Under the pieces are notes generated by a model. The model ran no database searches and was not told the origin of the DNA. It saw only the letters and a list, made by a program, of their open reading frames with translations. The position numbers and the translations under genes are program-made. A DNA stretch of 64,000 nucleotides from Vulcanimicrobiota bacterium (GTDB taxonomy: Bacteria > Vulcanimicrobiota > Vulcanimicrobiia > Vulcanimicrobiales > Vulcanimicrobiaceae). The stretch is taken from assembly GCA_003168375.1 (NCBI GenBank), contig PMSI01000005.1, positions 1 through 64,000 of the forward strand, in the 5' to 3' direction. The number at the start of each line of letters is the position of its first letter. Within the stretch, counting starts at the first letter, position 1. Of the stretch, positions 34,386-43,042 are shown one piece after another.

Positions 34386-37300
34386 CTACGGTGAGACGAC
34401 GAGCACGGCGGGCAGCGCGACCGGGACGGCGAGGCGGACGAACGCGTCGAGCGCCGCCGGGCCGCCGTCGAGAGCCCGCCGCGCGCGCTGCGAGCCGGTC
34501 GCCGCGGCGTGCCGCACGAGCAGCGCCCGCAGGCGCTCGCGCGCGTCCGCGTCGAGATCGTGTGCGACCAGCGGCGTCGGCCCGAGCCGCGTCGCGTGCT
34601 CGCGCAGCACGAACAGCTCGCCGCCGGTCATCCCGCTCGCGAGGTTTCGGCCGGTCGCGCCGAGGATCGCCACGGTCCCCTTCGTCATGTACTCGCAGGC
34701 GTGGTCGCCGGCGCCTTCGACGACGATCGTCGCGCCGCTGTTGCGCACGGCGAGCCGTTCGCCGGCCGCGCCGCGCACGAACGCCTCGCCGCCGCGCGCG
34801 CCGTAGAAGCACGCGTTCCCGATCGCCGGCTCGCTGGGAAGCCCGGCGCCGCGAACGATCAGCCGGCCGCCGCTCATCCCTTTGCCGACGCCGTCGTTGG
34901 CTTCGCCGTCGAGCTCGAGGGCAAGCGGCGCTGCGAGAAACGCGCCGAAGCTCTGCCCGGCGCTCCCGGTGTACCGGTACGTCGCGGGCCCGACGTACTC
35001 ACCGCGGGCCTTGCGCACGACCACTTTGTAGGCGATCCGCGTCGCGACGGCGCGATCGGCCGGCGCGATCGGCTGCGTTCCGCCGGCGATCGCATGGTCG
35101 TCGAGGTGCGCGACGTCGATCGGCGCCGAGTCGTAGGGGGCGCGCGTCTCCGGCAACCGCAGCAGCTCGTCGAGGTCGACGCCCCGCGCGCGGTCATCGC
35201 GCGGGCGCACCAGATCGCTCCGCCCGCGAATCTCATCGAGCGAGCGCGCGCCGAGCGCGGCGAGACGGCGGCGCACGTCGCGCGCCACGTAGCGCAGGAA
35301 CGTCGCCGCATCGTCGGCCGTGCCGGGGAACTTGCCGCGCAGCACCGCGTCTTGCGTCGCAATCCCGACCGGACACGTGTTGAGATGGCATTGGTGCGCG
35401 TAGATGCAGCCCAGCGCGATCAAGAGCGCCGTGCCGAAGCCGAACATGTCGGCGCCGAGCATCGCGGCGACGATGACGTCGCGACCGGTCTTGAAACCGC
35501 CGTCGACGCGCAGCTTGACGCGCCCGCGCAGGCCGTTGGCGACCAGTGTGTGGTGTGTCTCGACCAGCCCGAGCTCCCACGGCAGCCCCGCGTGCTTGAT
35601 CGAACCGAGCGGCGACGCGCCGGTTCCGCCGTCGTGCCCCGCGATGTGAACGACGTCGGCGCGCGCTTTGGCGACGCCGCTCGCCACGTAGCCGATCCCG
35701 GACTGCGCGACCAGCTTGACCGCGATCGTCGCCTTCGCGTTCGCGCGACGCAGATCGTAGATCAGCTGGGCGAGGTCTTCGATCGAGTAGATGTCGTGGT
35801 GCGGCGGCGGCGAGACGAGCGATTGGCCCGTCACCGCGCCGCGCAGCGCGGCGATCTCCGCGGTCACCTTGAAGCCGGGGATCTGTCCGCCCTCGCCGGG
35901 CTTCGCGCCCTGCGCGATCTTGATCTCGAGCTCCTCGGCGGTCGCGAGGTACTCCGGCGCAACGCCGAAGCGTGCCGACGCGACTTGCTTGATCGCGTTG
36001 AGGGTGCGGGTCGGATCCTCGCCGCCCTCGCCGCCGTTGCTGCGCGCGCCGGCCAGCTTCGCGCCCAGCGCGACGGCCTCGTGCGCCTCGGGGCCGAGCG
36101 CGCCGAGCGACATCGCGGCGGTGACGAAGCGCGACACGATCGCGTCTTCCGGTTCGACCTCCTCGAGCGGGATCGGATCGCCGAGCGCGACCGGCTCGAT
36201 CAAATCGCGCAGGGCGATCGTCTCGCGCTCCTCGAGCTGATCGGAGAGCGCGAGGAACGCGGCGTCGTCGCGCGCGACGATCGTCTTGCGCAAATTCTTC
36301 AAGAGCGTGGGATCGTAGTGGTGCTTCACGCCGTCGCGACGATAGCGGAAGAGCCCGCGCTGCGGCGGCTCCGCGCCTTCGTTCGCGAGCGCCTCCCACG
36401 ACCGGAGATCCGCTTCGATCTCTTCGAAGCCGAGCGATGCGACGTGCGTCGTCATCCCCGGGAAGCAGATCCGGATGATCTCGTGGCTCAGTCCCAGCGC
36501 CTCGAAGGTCTGGGCGCCGACGTACGACCGCAGCGTGCAGATCCCCAGCTTCGCCAACACCTTGACCAGCGCGAAGCGCAGCGTCTCGAGCAGCGGCGTC
36601 GCCGAGCCGGTCTCGGCGGCTGCGGCACGCGCGGCCAGCCACGGCGTGACGACGTTCGCGCCGGCGGCGATCACGGCGGCGCAGCCGTGCGCGTCGCGCG
36701 CGAACCCGTCGCAGGCCGCGATCGAGGCTTGCAGGCGCAGCCCGGCTGCGGTGAGGCGCTGGTGCACGGCTCCGGCGGCGAGCACGGCGGGGACCGGGAG
36801 CACCGCGCTGCGATCGTCGAGGACGAGGTACGATGCACCGTCGTGCACGGCGCGCTCGGCATCGTCGCAGATCGCCGCGATGCGCGCGCTCAGCGTCGTA
36901 CCGGCGCAGTCGAGCGCGATGCGGTACGGGATCAGCCGTGCGTCGTAGGCCAGCGCGTCGAACGCACCCTCCTCGAGCACCGCCGTGTCGACCGCGACGA
37001 TGCTCCCAGGCGCCGGAACGTCACCGTTCGTGTCACCGCTGCCGACGAACGCGCGCATATCGAAGACGAAGCCCTCGCGCAACGCGTCGATCGGCGGGTT
37101 CGTCACTTGGGCGAATCGCTGGCGCAGATATTCGGTCACCGGCAGACGGCGCGAGAGGAACGCCGGCGCGGCGTCGTCGCCCATCGACCACATCGGTTCG
37201 GCACCGCCGGCGAGCGACGAGACGATCTGCTTCAGCTCGTCGGCCGTGTAGCCGAAGCGCACCAGATCGCGCTTCAGCGCGGCGGGCTCGACCTCGCGCG

Positions 37301-38543
37301 CGCTCTCCGCCGGCGGTTCGAAACGCCACGACGCAACGGTCGAGCGGAAGTCGGCGTTCTCACGGCGCAGCGCGCGGAACGCGTCCGGCCGAATCAGCTC
37401 GCCGGTCGCGAAGCGCACCAGGATCCGTTCGCCCGGTCCGAGGCGGCCGCGCTCGACGATCGGATCGTCGCCGAAGTCGATGACGCCGGCCTCGGAGGCC
37501 GCGAGCACTTTCCCCGACTCGGTGCGGCACCAGCGCAGCGGGCGGAAGCCGCTGCGGTCGAGCGCGGCACCGACGCGGTCGCCCTCGGCGAACACGATCG
37601 CGGCCGGGCCGTCCCACGGCTCGACGGTCGGGATGTGCGCGTCGTAGTAGGCGCGCAGCCGGTCGTCGTCGTCGATCACCGGCGCGAGCATCAGATCGAC
37701 CGCCTCGTCGACACGGTAGCCGGCGCCGACCATCGCGTCGAGCGCGACGTCGAACTCGAGCGAGTCGCTCGCGCCGCGCGGCGAGAGCACGCCGCGCGCA
37801 CGCATCCATGCGCGGTTGCCGGTGATCGTGTCGATCTCGCCGTTGTGCGCGATCGTCCCGAACGGCTGCACGAGCCGCCAGCTCGGCGAGGTGTTCGTGC
37901 TGAAGCGCTGATGGAACACCGCATAGCGCGAGACGCACGCCGGATCGCGCAGGTCGGCGAAGTACGCGCCGAGCTCCGTCGACGAGAGCAGTCCTTTGTA
38001 CACGACCTTCGTCGTCGACGCGCTCACCAGCGTGGCCAGGTCGCCCTCGTCGCGGAGCGTGCGGATGACCGCCCGGCGCACCGAGCGCATCCGCTCGCGC
38101 GCGTTCCCCGGCCCGACGTCGACCAGCAACTGTTCGTACGAGGGCGCACCTGACGCGGCTTGCTTTCCGAGCACGCTGCGATCGACCGGCGGCACGCGCC
38201 ACGCCATCGGCTTGACCGCTTCCGCCCGGATCGCGTGTTCGATCCGCGCGCGCATCGCCGCGGCGAGATCCTCGTCGATCGGGAGGAAGACGCACACCGC
38301 CGCCAGGTGCTGCTCGGGGACCCGGACGTGCTTCTCGGCCAGATATCGCAGGAACAGCGTCCGCGGCGTCTCGAGCAGGATCCCCGCGCCGTCACCCGTG
38401 CGGCCGTCGGCCGCCCGCGCGCCACGGTGCTCCATCGCGCCGACCGCGGTCAGGGCGAGGCGAACGACTTCGTGGGTGCCGCTGCGGTGCGAAAGGTCGG
38501 CCAGAAAGCCGACGCCGCACGCGTCATGCTCGTCGTGGCGCAT
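34386..38543 (-). CDS. gltB: Glutamate synthase large subunit
   Basis: Transfers the amide of glutamine to 2-oxoglutarate. 1385 residues, somewhat short of the usual 1480-1520. An N-terminal class II glutaminase domain has its nucleophile at C9 (HDACGVGFLAD). Then come the central domain, the FMN domain (AGARSNGGEGGEDPTR; GGTGASPLGSIKHAGLPWELG) and the 3Fe-4S motif CHLNTCPVGIATQ. The C-terminal GXGXG beta-helix closes the protein. No gltD is adjacent, so it may be ferredoxin-dependent or pair with a distant small subunit. Repeats before its start may be regulatory. Confidence 0.97.
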   Translation of the reverse strand: MRHDEHDACGVGFLADLSHRSGTHEVVRLALTAVGAMEHRGARAADGRTGDGAGILLETPRTLFLRYLAEKHVRVPEQHLAAVCVFLPIDEDLAAAMRARIEHAIRAEAVKPMAWRVPPVDRSVLGKQAASGAPSYEQLLVDVGPGNARERMRSVRRAVIRTLRDEGDLATLVSASTTKVVYKGLLSSTELGAYFADLRDPACVSRYAVFHQRFSTNTSPSWRLVQPFGTIAHNGEIDTITGNRAWMRARGVLSPRGASDSLEFDVALDAMVGAGYRVDEAVDLMLAPVIDDDDRLRAYYDAHIPTVEPWDGPAAIVFAEGDRVGAALDRSGFRPLRWCRTESGKVLAASEAGVIDFGDDPIVERGRLGPGERILVRFATGELIRPDAFRALRRENADFRSTVASWRFEPPAESAREVEPAALKRDLVRFGYTADELKQIVSSLAGGAEPMWSMGDDAAPAFLSRRLPVTEYLRQRFAQVTNPPIDALREGFVFDMRAFVGSGDTNGDVPAPGSIVAVDTAVLEEGAFDALAYDARLIPYRIALDCAGTTLSARIAAICDDAERAVHDGASYLVLDDRSAVLPVPAVLAAGAVHQRLTAAGLRLQASIAACDGFARDAHGCAAVIAAGANVVTPWLAARAAAAETGSATPLLETLRFALVKVLAKLGICTLRSYVGAQTFEALGLSHEIIRICFPGMTTHVASLGFEEIEADLRSWEALANEGAEPPQRGLFRYRRDGVKHHYDPTLLKNLRKTIVARDDAAFLALSDQLEERETIALRDLIEPVALGDPIPLEEVEPEDAIVSRFVTAAMSLGALGPEAHEAVALGAKLAGARSNGGEGGEDPTRTLNAIKQVASARFGVAPEYLATAEELEIKIAQGAKPGEGGQIPGFKVTAEIAALRGAVTGQSLVSPPPHHDIYSIEDLAQLIYDLRRANAKATIAVKLVAQSGIGYVASGVAKARADVVHIAGHDGGTGASPLGSIKHAGLPWELGLVETHHTLVANGLRGRVKLRVDGGFKTGRDVIVAAMLGADMFGFGTALLIALGCIYAHQCHLNTCPVGIATQDAVLRGKFPGTADDAATFLRYVARDVRRRLAALGARSLDEIRGRSDLVRPRDDRARGVDLDELLRLPETRAPYDSAPIDVAHLDDHAIAGGTQPIAPADRAVATRIAYKVVVRKARGEYVGPATYRYTGSAGQSFGAFLAAPLALELDGEANDGVGKGMSGGRLIVRGAGLPSEPAIGNACFYGARGGEAFVRGAAGERLAVRNSGATIVVEGAGDHACEYMTKGTVAILGATGRNLASGMTGGELFVLREHATRLGPTPLVAHDLDADARERLRALLVRHAAATGSQRARRALDGGPAALDAFVRLAVPVALPAVLVVSP

Positions 38544-38550
38544 CTGAGCT

Positions 38551-38615
38551 TCGACAATACGGCCAAAAGGGGTGCCCTGTCATTCGACAAACGGTGCACC
38601 ACTTTGGCCAAAAGG
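38551..38615. repeat. Paired direct and inverted repeats upstream of gltB
   Basis: GGCCAAAAGG occurs at 38561-38570 and 38606-38615. TCGACAA followed by ACGG occurs near 38551 and 38584. GGCCAAA (38561-38567) is also complementary to TTTGGCC (38603-38609), with GGTG/CACC inside. This could be an operator or leader hairpin for gltB. Confidence 0.5.
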
Positions 38616-38619
38616 CGAA

Positions 38620-38988
38620 TCAGCGGCGCTTGTGTCGTACGCTGTGCGCCAGGATCACCGTCCGGCGCGCGCCGGAACGAAGTTGCGCGTCGACGCCCGG
38701 CTGGCCGGAAAGATTCTTCTTCGCCACGCGCTTCCAGGCCAAGCTGCGCGCGTCGAGGCGAACGTCGCGCCCTTCGCGGCGCGCTCCGGCGACGACGCCG
38801 GCCAGCGCATCCATCTCTCCCTCGCCCAGCAGGTTCACGTCACGGACGTCGACGACGACCGTCGCGCCCACGGCACCGACCAGTCCGCGCTCCAGCGCGC
38901 CGAAAGCAGCGATCAAGTCGTCGTCGAGAACCCCGATCAAACGAACGACGACGGGCGCGGGAACGAGCTCGGTCTGCGGTGCGTACAC
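38620..38988 (-). CDS. STAS-domain protein (anti-anti-sigma-like)
   Basis: 122 residues with STAS-like order: VVVRLIGVLDDDLIAAFGALERGLVGA, then VVVDVRDVNLLGEGEMDALAGVV at the usual phospho-acceptor loop. The expected Ser/Thr of SpoIIAA (DSSGL) is replaced by NLLGEG, so it may not be phosphorylated. The C-terminal half is basic. The GTG at 38988 has GAGGAG six bases upstream. Confidence 0.7.
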   Translation of the reverse strand: MYAPQTELVPAPVVVRLIGVLDDDLIAAFGALERGLVGAVGATVVVDVRDVNLLGEGEMDALAGVVAGARREGRDVRLDARSLAWKRVAKKNLSGQPGVDAQLRSGARRTVILAHSVRHKRR

Positions 38989-39061
38989 GATTGCTCCTCG
39001 TTAGGTTATACCGACGGTACGCTCGCCGGCTGGGAAAGGTTCGAGGCCAGGATGGGAGCTT

Positions 39062-39079
39062 GCTGAGCCTGTCGAGGGT
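39062..39079 (-). repeat. Dispersed repeat copy
   Basis: Reads ACCCTCGACAGGCTCAGC on the minus strand, in the 113-base spacer between the STAS gene and the amidohydrolase. Nothing else is seen in that spacer. Confidence 0.5.
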
Positions 39080-39101
39080 CAGGTTGACAATTGAAGGATG
39101 G

Positions 39102-40256
39102 TCAGCCGACGAGGCCAAGCGCGGTCATCATCCGGTATCCGATGTCGAGCGCGCGCTCGTCGATGTCGAACCGCGCGTTGTGATGCGGGAACGAGGTCTC
39201 GAGGCCGCCGCGTGCGCCAACGATGAAGTACGCGCCCGGGCGCACTTCTTGCATGAACGACATGTCCTCCGCCCACATCACGATGTCGTGCTCGACGACG
39301 TTCTGCGCGCCGAGCTCGCGCCGGCCGACTTCGCGGACGACGTCGTTCATCTCGCGCGAGTTGACGGTCGGCGGATACGACCAGTGGTAGTCGAAATCAT
39401 AGTCGAAGCGCAGCGCCGTCGACAGACCTTCGAGGATGCGGCGCATCCGCTCCGGCATCGACTTGCGCACTTCGGCATCGAACGCGCGCACGGTTCCCTT
39501 CATCTTCGCTTCGTCGGGGATGACATTGAAGGTCGTGCCGCTCACGAATTGGCCGACCGTGACGACCGCCGGGTCTTTCGGCGCGATCTCGCGCGAGACG
39601 ATCGTCTGCAGCATGGTCACGACATAGGCGCCGGCCGCGACCGGATCGACCGCGAGCTGCGGCATCGCGCCGTGTCCACCCTTGCCGCGGATCGTCAGGT
39701 CGAACTCGTCTGCCGAGGCGAAGAACGCGCCGTCGCGCACGCCGATCTTTCCGACGTCGAGCCCGCTGAAGAGATGCAGCGCGAAGGTGCGGTCGACGTG
39801 CGGGTTCTCGAGCGCGCCGTCGTCCATCATCTTCTTCGCGCCGGCGTGCCCTTCTTCACCGGGCTGAAAACAGAAGACGAGCGTCCCCGGCACCTCGGCG
39901 CGGCGCGCGGCGAGCGTGCGCGCCGCCGCAAGGAGAATTGCGACGTGCCCGTCGTGTCCGCAGGCGTGCATCACCCCGGGCCGGGTCGACTTGTACGGGA
40001 CGTCGACGACCTCGGTGATCGGCAGCGCGTCCATGTCGGCACGCAGCAGCGTCACCGGACCCGGCTCGCCGCCTTTGAGCGTCCCCAGCACCCCGGTGAT
40101 CCCGATCCCTGTGCGCACCTCGTCGAGGGCAAGGCCGTGCAGCTGCTCCGCGACGTACGCGGCGGTCTCGTGCTCCACCATCGAGAGCTCGGGCTGCGCG
40201 TGCAGCCGCCGGCGGGTCGCGACCAAGTCATCGTGCAGGGCGGTGGTTGGGGTCAT
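39102..40256 (-). CDS. M20 family amidohydrolase
   Basis: 384 residues. A member of the M20D IAA-amino-acid hydrolase/hippuricase group. LLRADMDALPI, VMHACGHDGHVAILLAAARTL, FQPGEEGHAGAKKM, and ALHLFSGLDVG give the metal and catalytic residues; GKGGHGAMPQLAVDP is in the dimerisation lid. It removes an acyl group from an N-acyl amino acid. ATG 40256 is preferred; GTG/ATG further up to 40292 would nearly touch the divergent acyl-CoA synthetase. Confidence 0.93.
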   Translation of the reverse strand: MTPTTALHDDLVATRRRLHAQPELSMVEHETAAYVAEQLHGLALDEVRTGIGITGVLGTLKGGEPGPVTLLRADMDALPITEVVDVPYKSTRPGVMHACGHDGHVAILLAAARTLAARRAEVPGTLVFCFQPGEEGHAGAKKMMDDGALENPHVDRTFALHLFSGLDVGKIGVRDGAFFASADEFDLTIRGKGGHGAMPQLAVDPVAAGAYVVTMLQTIVSREIAPKDPAVVTVGQFVSGTTFNVIPDEAKMKGTVRAFDAEVRKSMPERMRRILEGLSTALRFDYDFDYHWSYPPTVNSREMNDVVREVGRRELGAQNVVEHDIVMWAEDMSFMQEVRPGAYFIVGARGGLETSFPHHNARFDIDERALDIGYRMMTALGLVG

Positions 40257-40298
40257 CGTCGGCAGGGGTTCGGCGTGCCCATGCCGTGACATTCATCG

Positions 40299-41960
40299 AT
40301 GGCGCTTCCGTCCTACGCTCACGGTGCCAGCCCCGTTCCGCTCCTCGGGGAGACGGTCGGCGACAACCTGGACCGCATCGCGCGACGCTTTCCGAACAGT
40401 GATGCGGTCGTCGCGGTCCACCAGAACCGCCGGCTGACCTACACGCAGTTCGCCGCCGAGACCGACCGGCTGGCGAAGGCGTTCCTCGCCGCCGGCGTCA
40501 AGCACGGCGAGCGGGTCGGGATCTGGTCGCCGAACTCGCTCGAGTGGGTACTCGTGCAGTACGCCACCGCGAAGATCGGCGCGGTCCTGGTGAACGTGAA
40601 CCCCGCCTACCGGCTCTCGGAACTCGAGTACGCGCTGCGCCAGAGCGGCGTCAGCACCCTCGTTTTGCTCGACCGCTACAAGACCAGCGAGTACCTCGTG
40701 ATGGTGCGCGAGGTGCGCGCCTCGCTGCCCACGCTTCGGGAAGTGGTGATCGTCGGCGCTACCGAGCCCGACGAAGGCGAGACCGGCTGGGACGACTACG
40801 TCGCCTGCGCGGGCGAGGTCGACGACGCGGCGCTCGCGGAGCGCAAGGCGCGCTGCCAGTTCGACGAGCCGATCAACATCCAGTACACGTCGGGGACTAC
40901 CGGCTTCCCGAAGGGCGCGACCCTCTCGCACCACAACATCCTCAACAACGGGTTCTTCATCGGCGAAGGTTGCCGCTACACCGAGGCCGATCGCGTCTGC
41001 ATCCCGGTGCCGTTCTACCACTGCTTCGGGATGGTGCTCGGGAACCTGGCGTGCACGACGCACGGCGCGGCGATCGTCATCCCGAATTGGACCTTCGATC
41101 CCGAACTCTCGCTGGCGGCCGTGGTCGCCGAGAAGTGTACGTCGTTCTACGGCGTACCGACGATGTTCATCGCGGCGCTCGCGCTGCCGAATTTCAAAAC
41201 GTACGACCTCTCGACGCTGCGCACCGGGATCATGGCCGGCTCGCCCTGTCCGGTCGAGGTGATGAAACGCGTGCAGAGCGAGATGCACATGCCGGAGGTC
41301 ACCATCTGCTACGGGATGACCGAGACCTCGCCGGTCTCGACGCAGACGATGACCGACGACCCGCTCGAGAAGCGCACCGCGACGGTCGGCCGCGTCCACC
41401 CGCACATCGAGGTGAAGATCGTCGACGGCGACGGCCGGATCGTCCCACGCGAAACGCCGGGCGAGCTGTGCACGCGCGGTTACAGCGTGATGCTCGGCTA
41501 CTGGGAGAACGCGGAGGCGACGGCGGGCGCGATCGACGCCGCGCGCTACATGCACACCGGCGACATCGCCTCGATGGACGGCGACGGCTACGTCAACATC
41601 AGCGGGCGCATCAAGGACATGGTGATCCGCGGCGGCGAGAACGTCTACCCCCGCGAAGTCGAGGAGTTCCTCTACACGCACCCGGCGATCAAGGACGTGC
41701 AGGTGGTCGGCGTCCCCGACGAGCGCTACGGTGAGGAGCTGTGCGCCTGGGTGATCGTGCACGACGGCGCGGCGCTCTCCGCCGAGGACGTGCGCGAGTA
41801 CTGCAAGGGCAAGATCGCGCACTACAAGATCCCGCGCTACGTGATGTTCGTCGAAGGCTGGCCGATGACGGTGAGCGGCAAGGTCCAGAAGTACAAGATG
41901 CGCGAGGAGTCGATCGCCACGCTCGGCCTGGAGAACGCCGCCAAGATCGTTACGGCCTAA
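40299..41960 (+). CDS. Acyl-CoA synthetase (AMP-binding)
   Basis: 553 residues. The P-loop is IQYTSGTTGFPKGATLSHHN (about residues 195-214). CYGMTETSPVS, the YMHTGDIASMDGDGYVNISGRIKD hinge and the C-terminal lysine in TVSGKVQKYKM complete the set. Resembles medium/long-chain fatty-acid CoA ligases of the FadD3/AcsF2 group. It precedes the SRPBCC gene by one base and diverges from the amidohydrolase, so a shared acyl substrate is possible. Confidence 0.93.
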   Translation: MALPSYAHGASPVPLLGETVGDNLDRIARRFPNSDAVVAVHQNRRLTYTQFAAETDRLAKAFLAAGVKHGERVGIWSPNSLEWVLVQYATAKIGAVLVNVNPAYRLSELEYALRQSGVSTLVLLDRYKTSEYLVMVREVRASLPTLREVVIVGATEPDEGETGWDDYVACAGEVDDAALAERKARCQFDEPINIQYTSGTTGFPKGATLSHHNILNNGFFIGEGCRYTEADRVCIPVPFYHCFGMVLGNLACTTHGAAIVIPNWTFDPELSLAAVVAEKCTSFYGVPTMFIAALALPNFKTYDLSTLRTGIMAGSPCPVEVMKRVQSEMHMPEVTICYGMTETSPVSTQTMTDDPLEKRTATVGRVHPHIEVKIVDGDGRIVPRETPGELCTRGYSVMLGYWENAEATAGAIDAARYMHTGDIASMDGDGYVNISGRIKDMVIRGGENVYPREVEEFLYTHPAIKDVQVVGVPDERYGEELCAWVIVHDGAALSAEDVREYCKGKIAHYKIPRYVMFVEGWPMTVSGKVQKYKMREESIATLGLENAAKIVTA

Positions 41961-41961
41961 C

Positions 41962-42408
41962 GTGCCGAAGATCGACGTCTCGGCGCGATCCTCCGCGCCG
42001 GTCGACCGCGTCTGGGGGCTGCTCGCCGACGCACGCGGCTGGCCGGAGTGGACGCCGTTCGCCTCGGCCGAACTCGAACGCGAGGGCTCGCCGCCACCCG
42101 ACGGCGTCGGTGCGATTCGCCGTTTCACGTACGGCAAGAATGTGACGCGCGAATGCGTGGTCGCATTCGAGCCGCCGCATTGGCTGGCATACCAGTTGCT
42201 CTCCGGGCTGCCCGTGCGCGACTACCGCGCCGATGTGACGCTCCAGTCGACACCGGACGGGGGAACGGCGATTCGGTGGCAAGCGCACTTCGAGCCGCTC
42301 GTCCCCGGGATGGGCTGGCTCGTGCGGCGACGTCTCGAGCCGTTCATCGCCGATATGGCGCAGCGGCTTGCGCTCCGCGCCGCGACGTCGCCGCCCGCGC
42401 CGGTTTAG
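41962..42408 (+). CDS. SRPBCC family protein
   Basis: 148 residues with the Bet v1-like pattern: IDVSARSSAPVDRVWGLLADARGWPEWTPF at the start and a long C-terminal helix (RRLEPFIADMAQRLALRA). Such proteins bind hydrophobic ligands or act as cyclases; the ligand is unknown. GTG start, directly coupled to the acyl-CoA synthetase. Confidence 0.82.
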   Translation: MPKIDVSARSSAPVDRVWGLLADARGWPEWTPFASAELEREGSPPPDGVGAIRRFTYGKNVTRECVVAFEPPHWLAYQLLSGLPVRDYRADVTLQSTPDGGTAIRWQAHFEPLVPGMGWLVRRRLEPFIADMAQRLALRAATSPPAPV

Positions 42409-42431
42409 CCACCACTCGTCACGGACAGACG

Positions 42432-42466
42432 AAGGCCCGTCGCGACCGGAGTCGCGACGGGCCTTT
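42432..42466. terminator. Bidirectional rho-independent terminator
   Basis: AAGGCCCGTCGCGAC pairs with GTCGCGACGGGCCTT around a CGGA loop, with T-rich flanks on both strands. It separates the rightward SRPBCC gene from the leftward lipoprotein gene. Confidence 0.92.
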
Positions 42467-42491
42467 CTCTGAGTGCGGGTGGATCAGCGCG

Positions 42492-43016
42492 TCAGTGCTG
42501 ACTGCGCCGAATGCCGCTGATCGTTCCGGTCGTCGTCGTGACCGAGACGTTCACCCCGACGGAGCCGCCGTGGTTGTCGGTGACGACGATCGTACACGTA
42601 CCGGCGGCTACCGCCGTGACGGTGAACGTCGCGCTGGGACCGGTCCCGGCGGCCGGAGAGAACGTCGCGATCCCCGCGCACGAGGGGCTGCCGTTGGCCG
42701 CGGTGAGCGGGCCTGAGTAGCTGTTCTCGGTGACGGTGAACTGCGCGCTCGTACCGGCTGCCGTGAGCGAGAGCGAGACTGCGCTCCCACCGATCGCGGC
42801 GGGGACGGGCGTCGGTGTGGGCGACGGTGTCGGCGTGGGCGTCGGCGTCGCGGTCGGCACCGGCGTCGGCGTCGGAGTCACGACCGGGGTCGGGGTCGGC
42901 GTGGGCGTCGCGATGCCCGTGGTGATCGTGGGCGCGCTCGTGCTGCCGCCGTTGCAGCCCGCGACCAAGACCGCCGCAGCGACCGTGAGCGCGGCGAATC
43001 CGCTGCGTACGCGCAT
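42492..43016 (-). CDS. Lipoprotein with Thr-Pro linker
   Basis: 174 residues. The signal FAALTVAAAVLVAGC is a lipobox (LVAGC, acylated Cys about residue 20). About 35 residues of TPTP/TPTPV repeats follow, then an Ig-like beta domain (AVSLSLTAAGTSAQFTVTE to the end) with a possible disulfide. Function unknown; it is likely a surface-exposed small domain on a stalk. ATG 43016 fits the signal; the ORF starts earlier at 43043 but is not needed. Confidence 0.75.
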   Translation of the reverse strand: MRVRSGFAALTVAAAVLVAGCNGGSTSAPTITTGIATPTPTPTPVVTPTPTPVPTATPTPTPTPSPTPTPVPAAIGGSAVSLSLTAAGTSAQFTVTENSYSGPLTAANGSPSCAGIATFSPAAGTGPSATFTVTAVAAGTCTIVVTDNHGGSVGVNVSVTTTTGTISGIRRSQH

Positions 43017-43042
43017 GGACACAACCTCTCTGTTCGTGCGCA

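Noticed and set aside
34509-38153. Very long rightward open frame (over 1200 codons) opposite gltB
   Set aside because: It is antisense to a clear glutamate synthase and is a shadow of GC-rich codon use; composition (Arg/Ala/Asp-rich) and lack of motifs agree.
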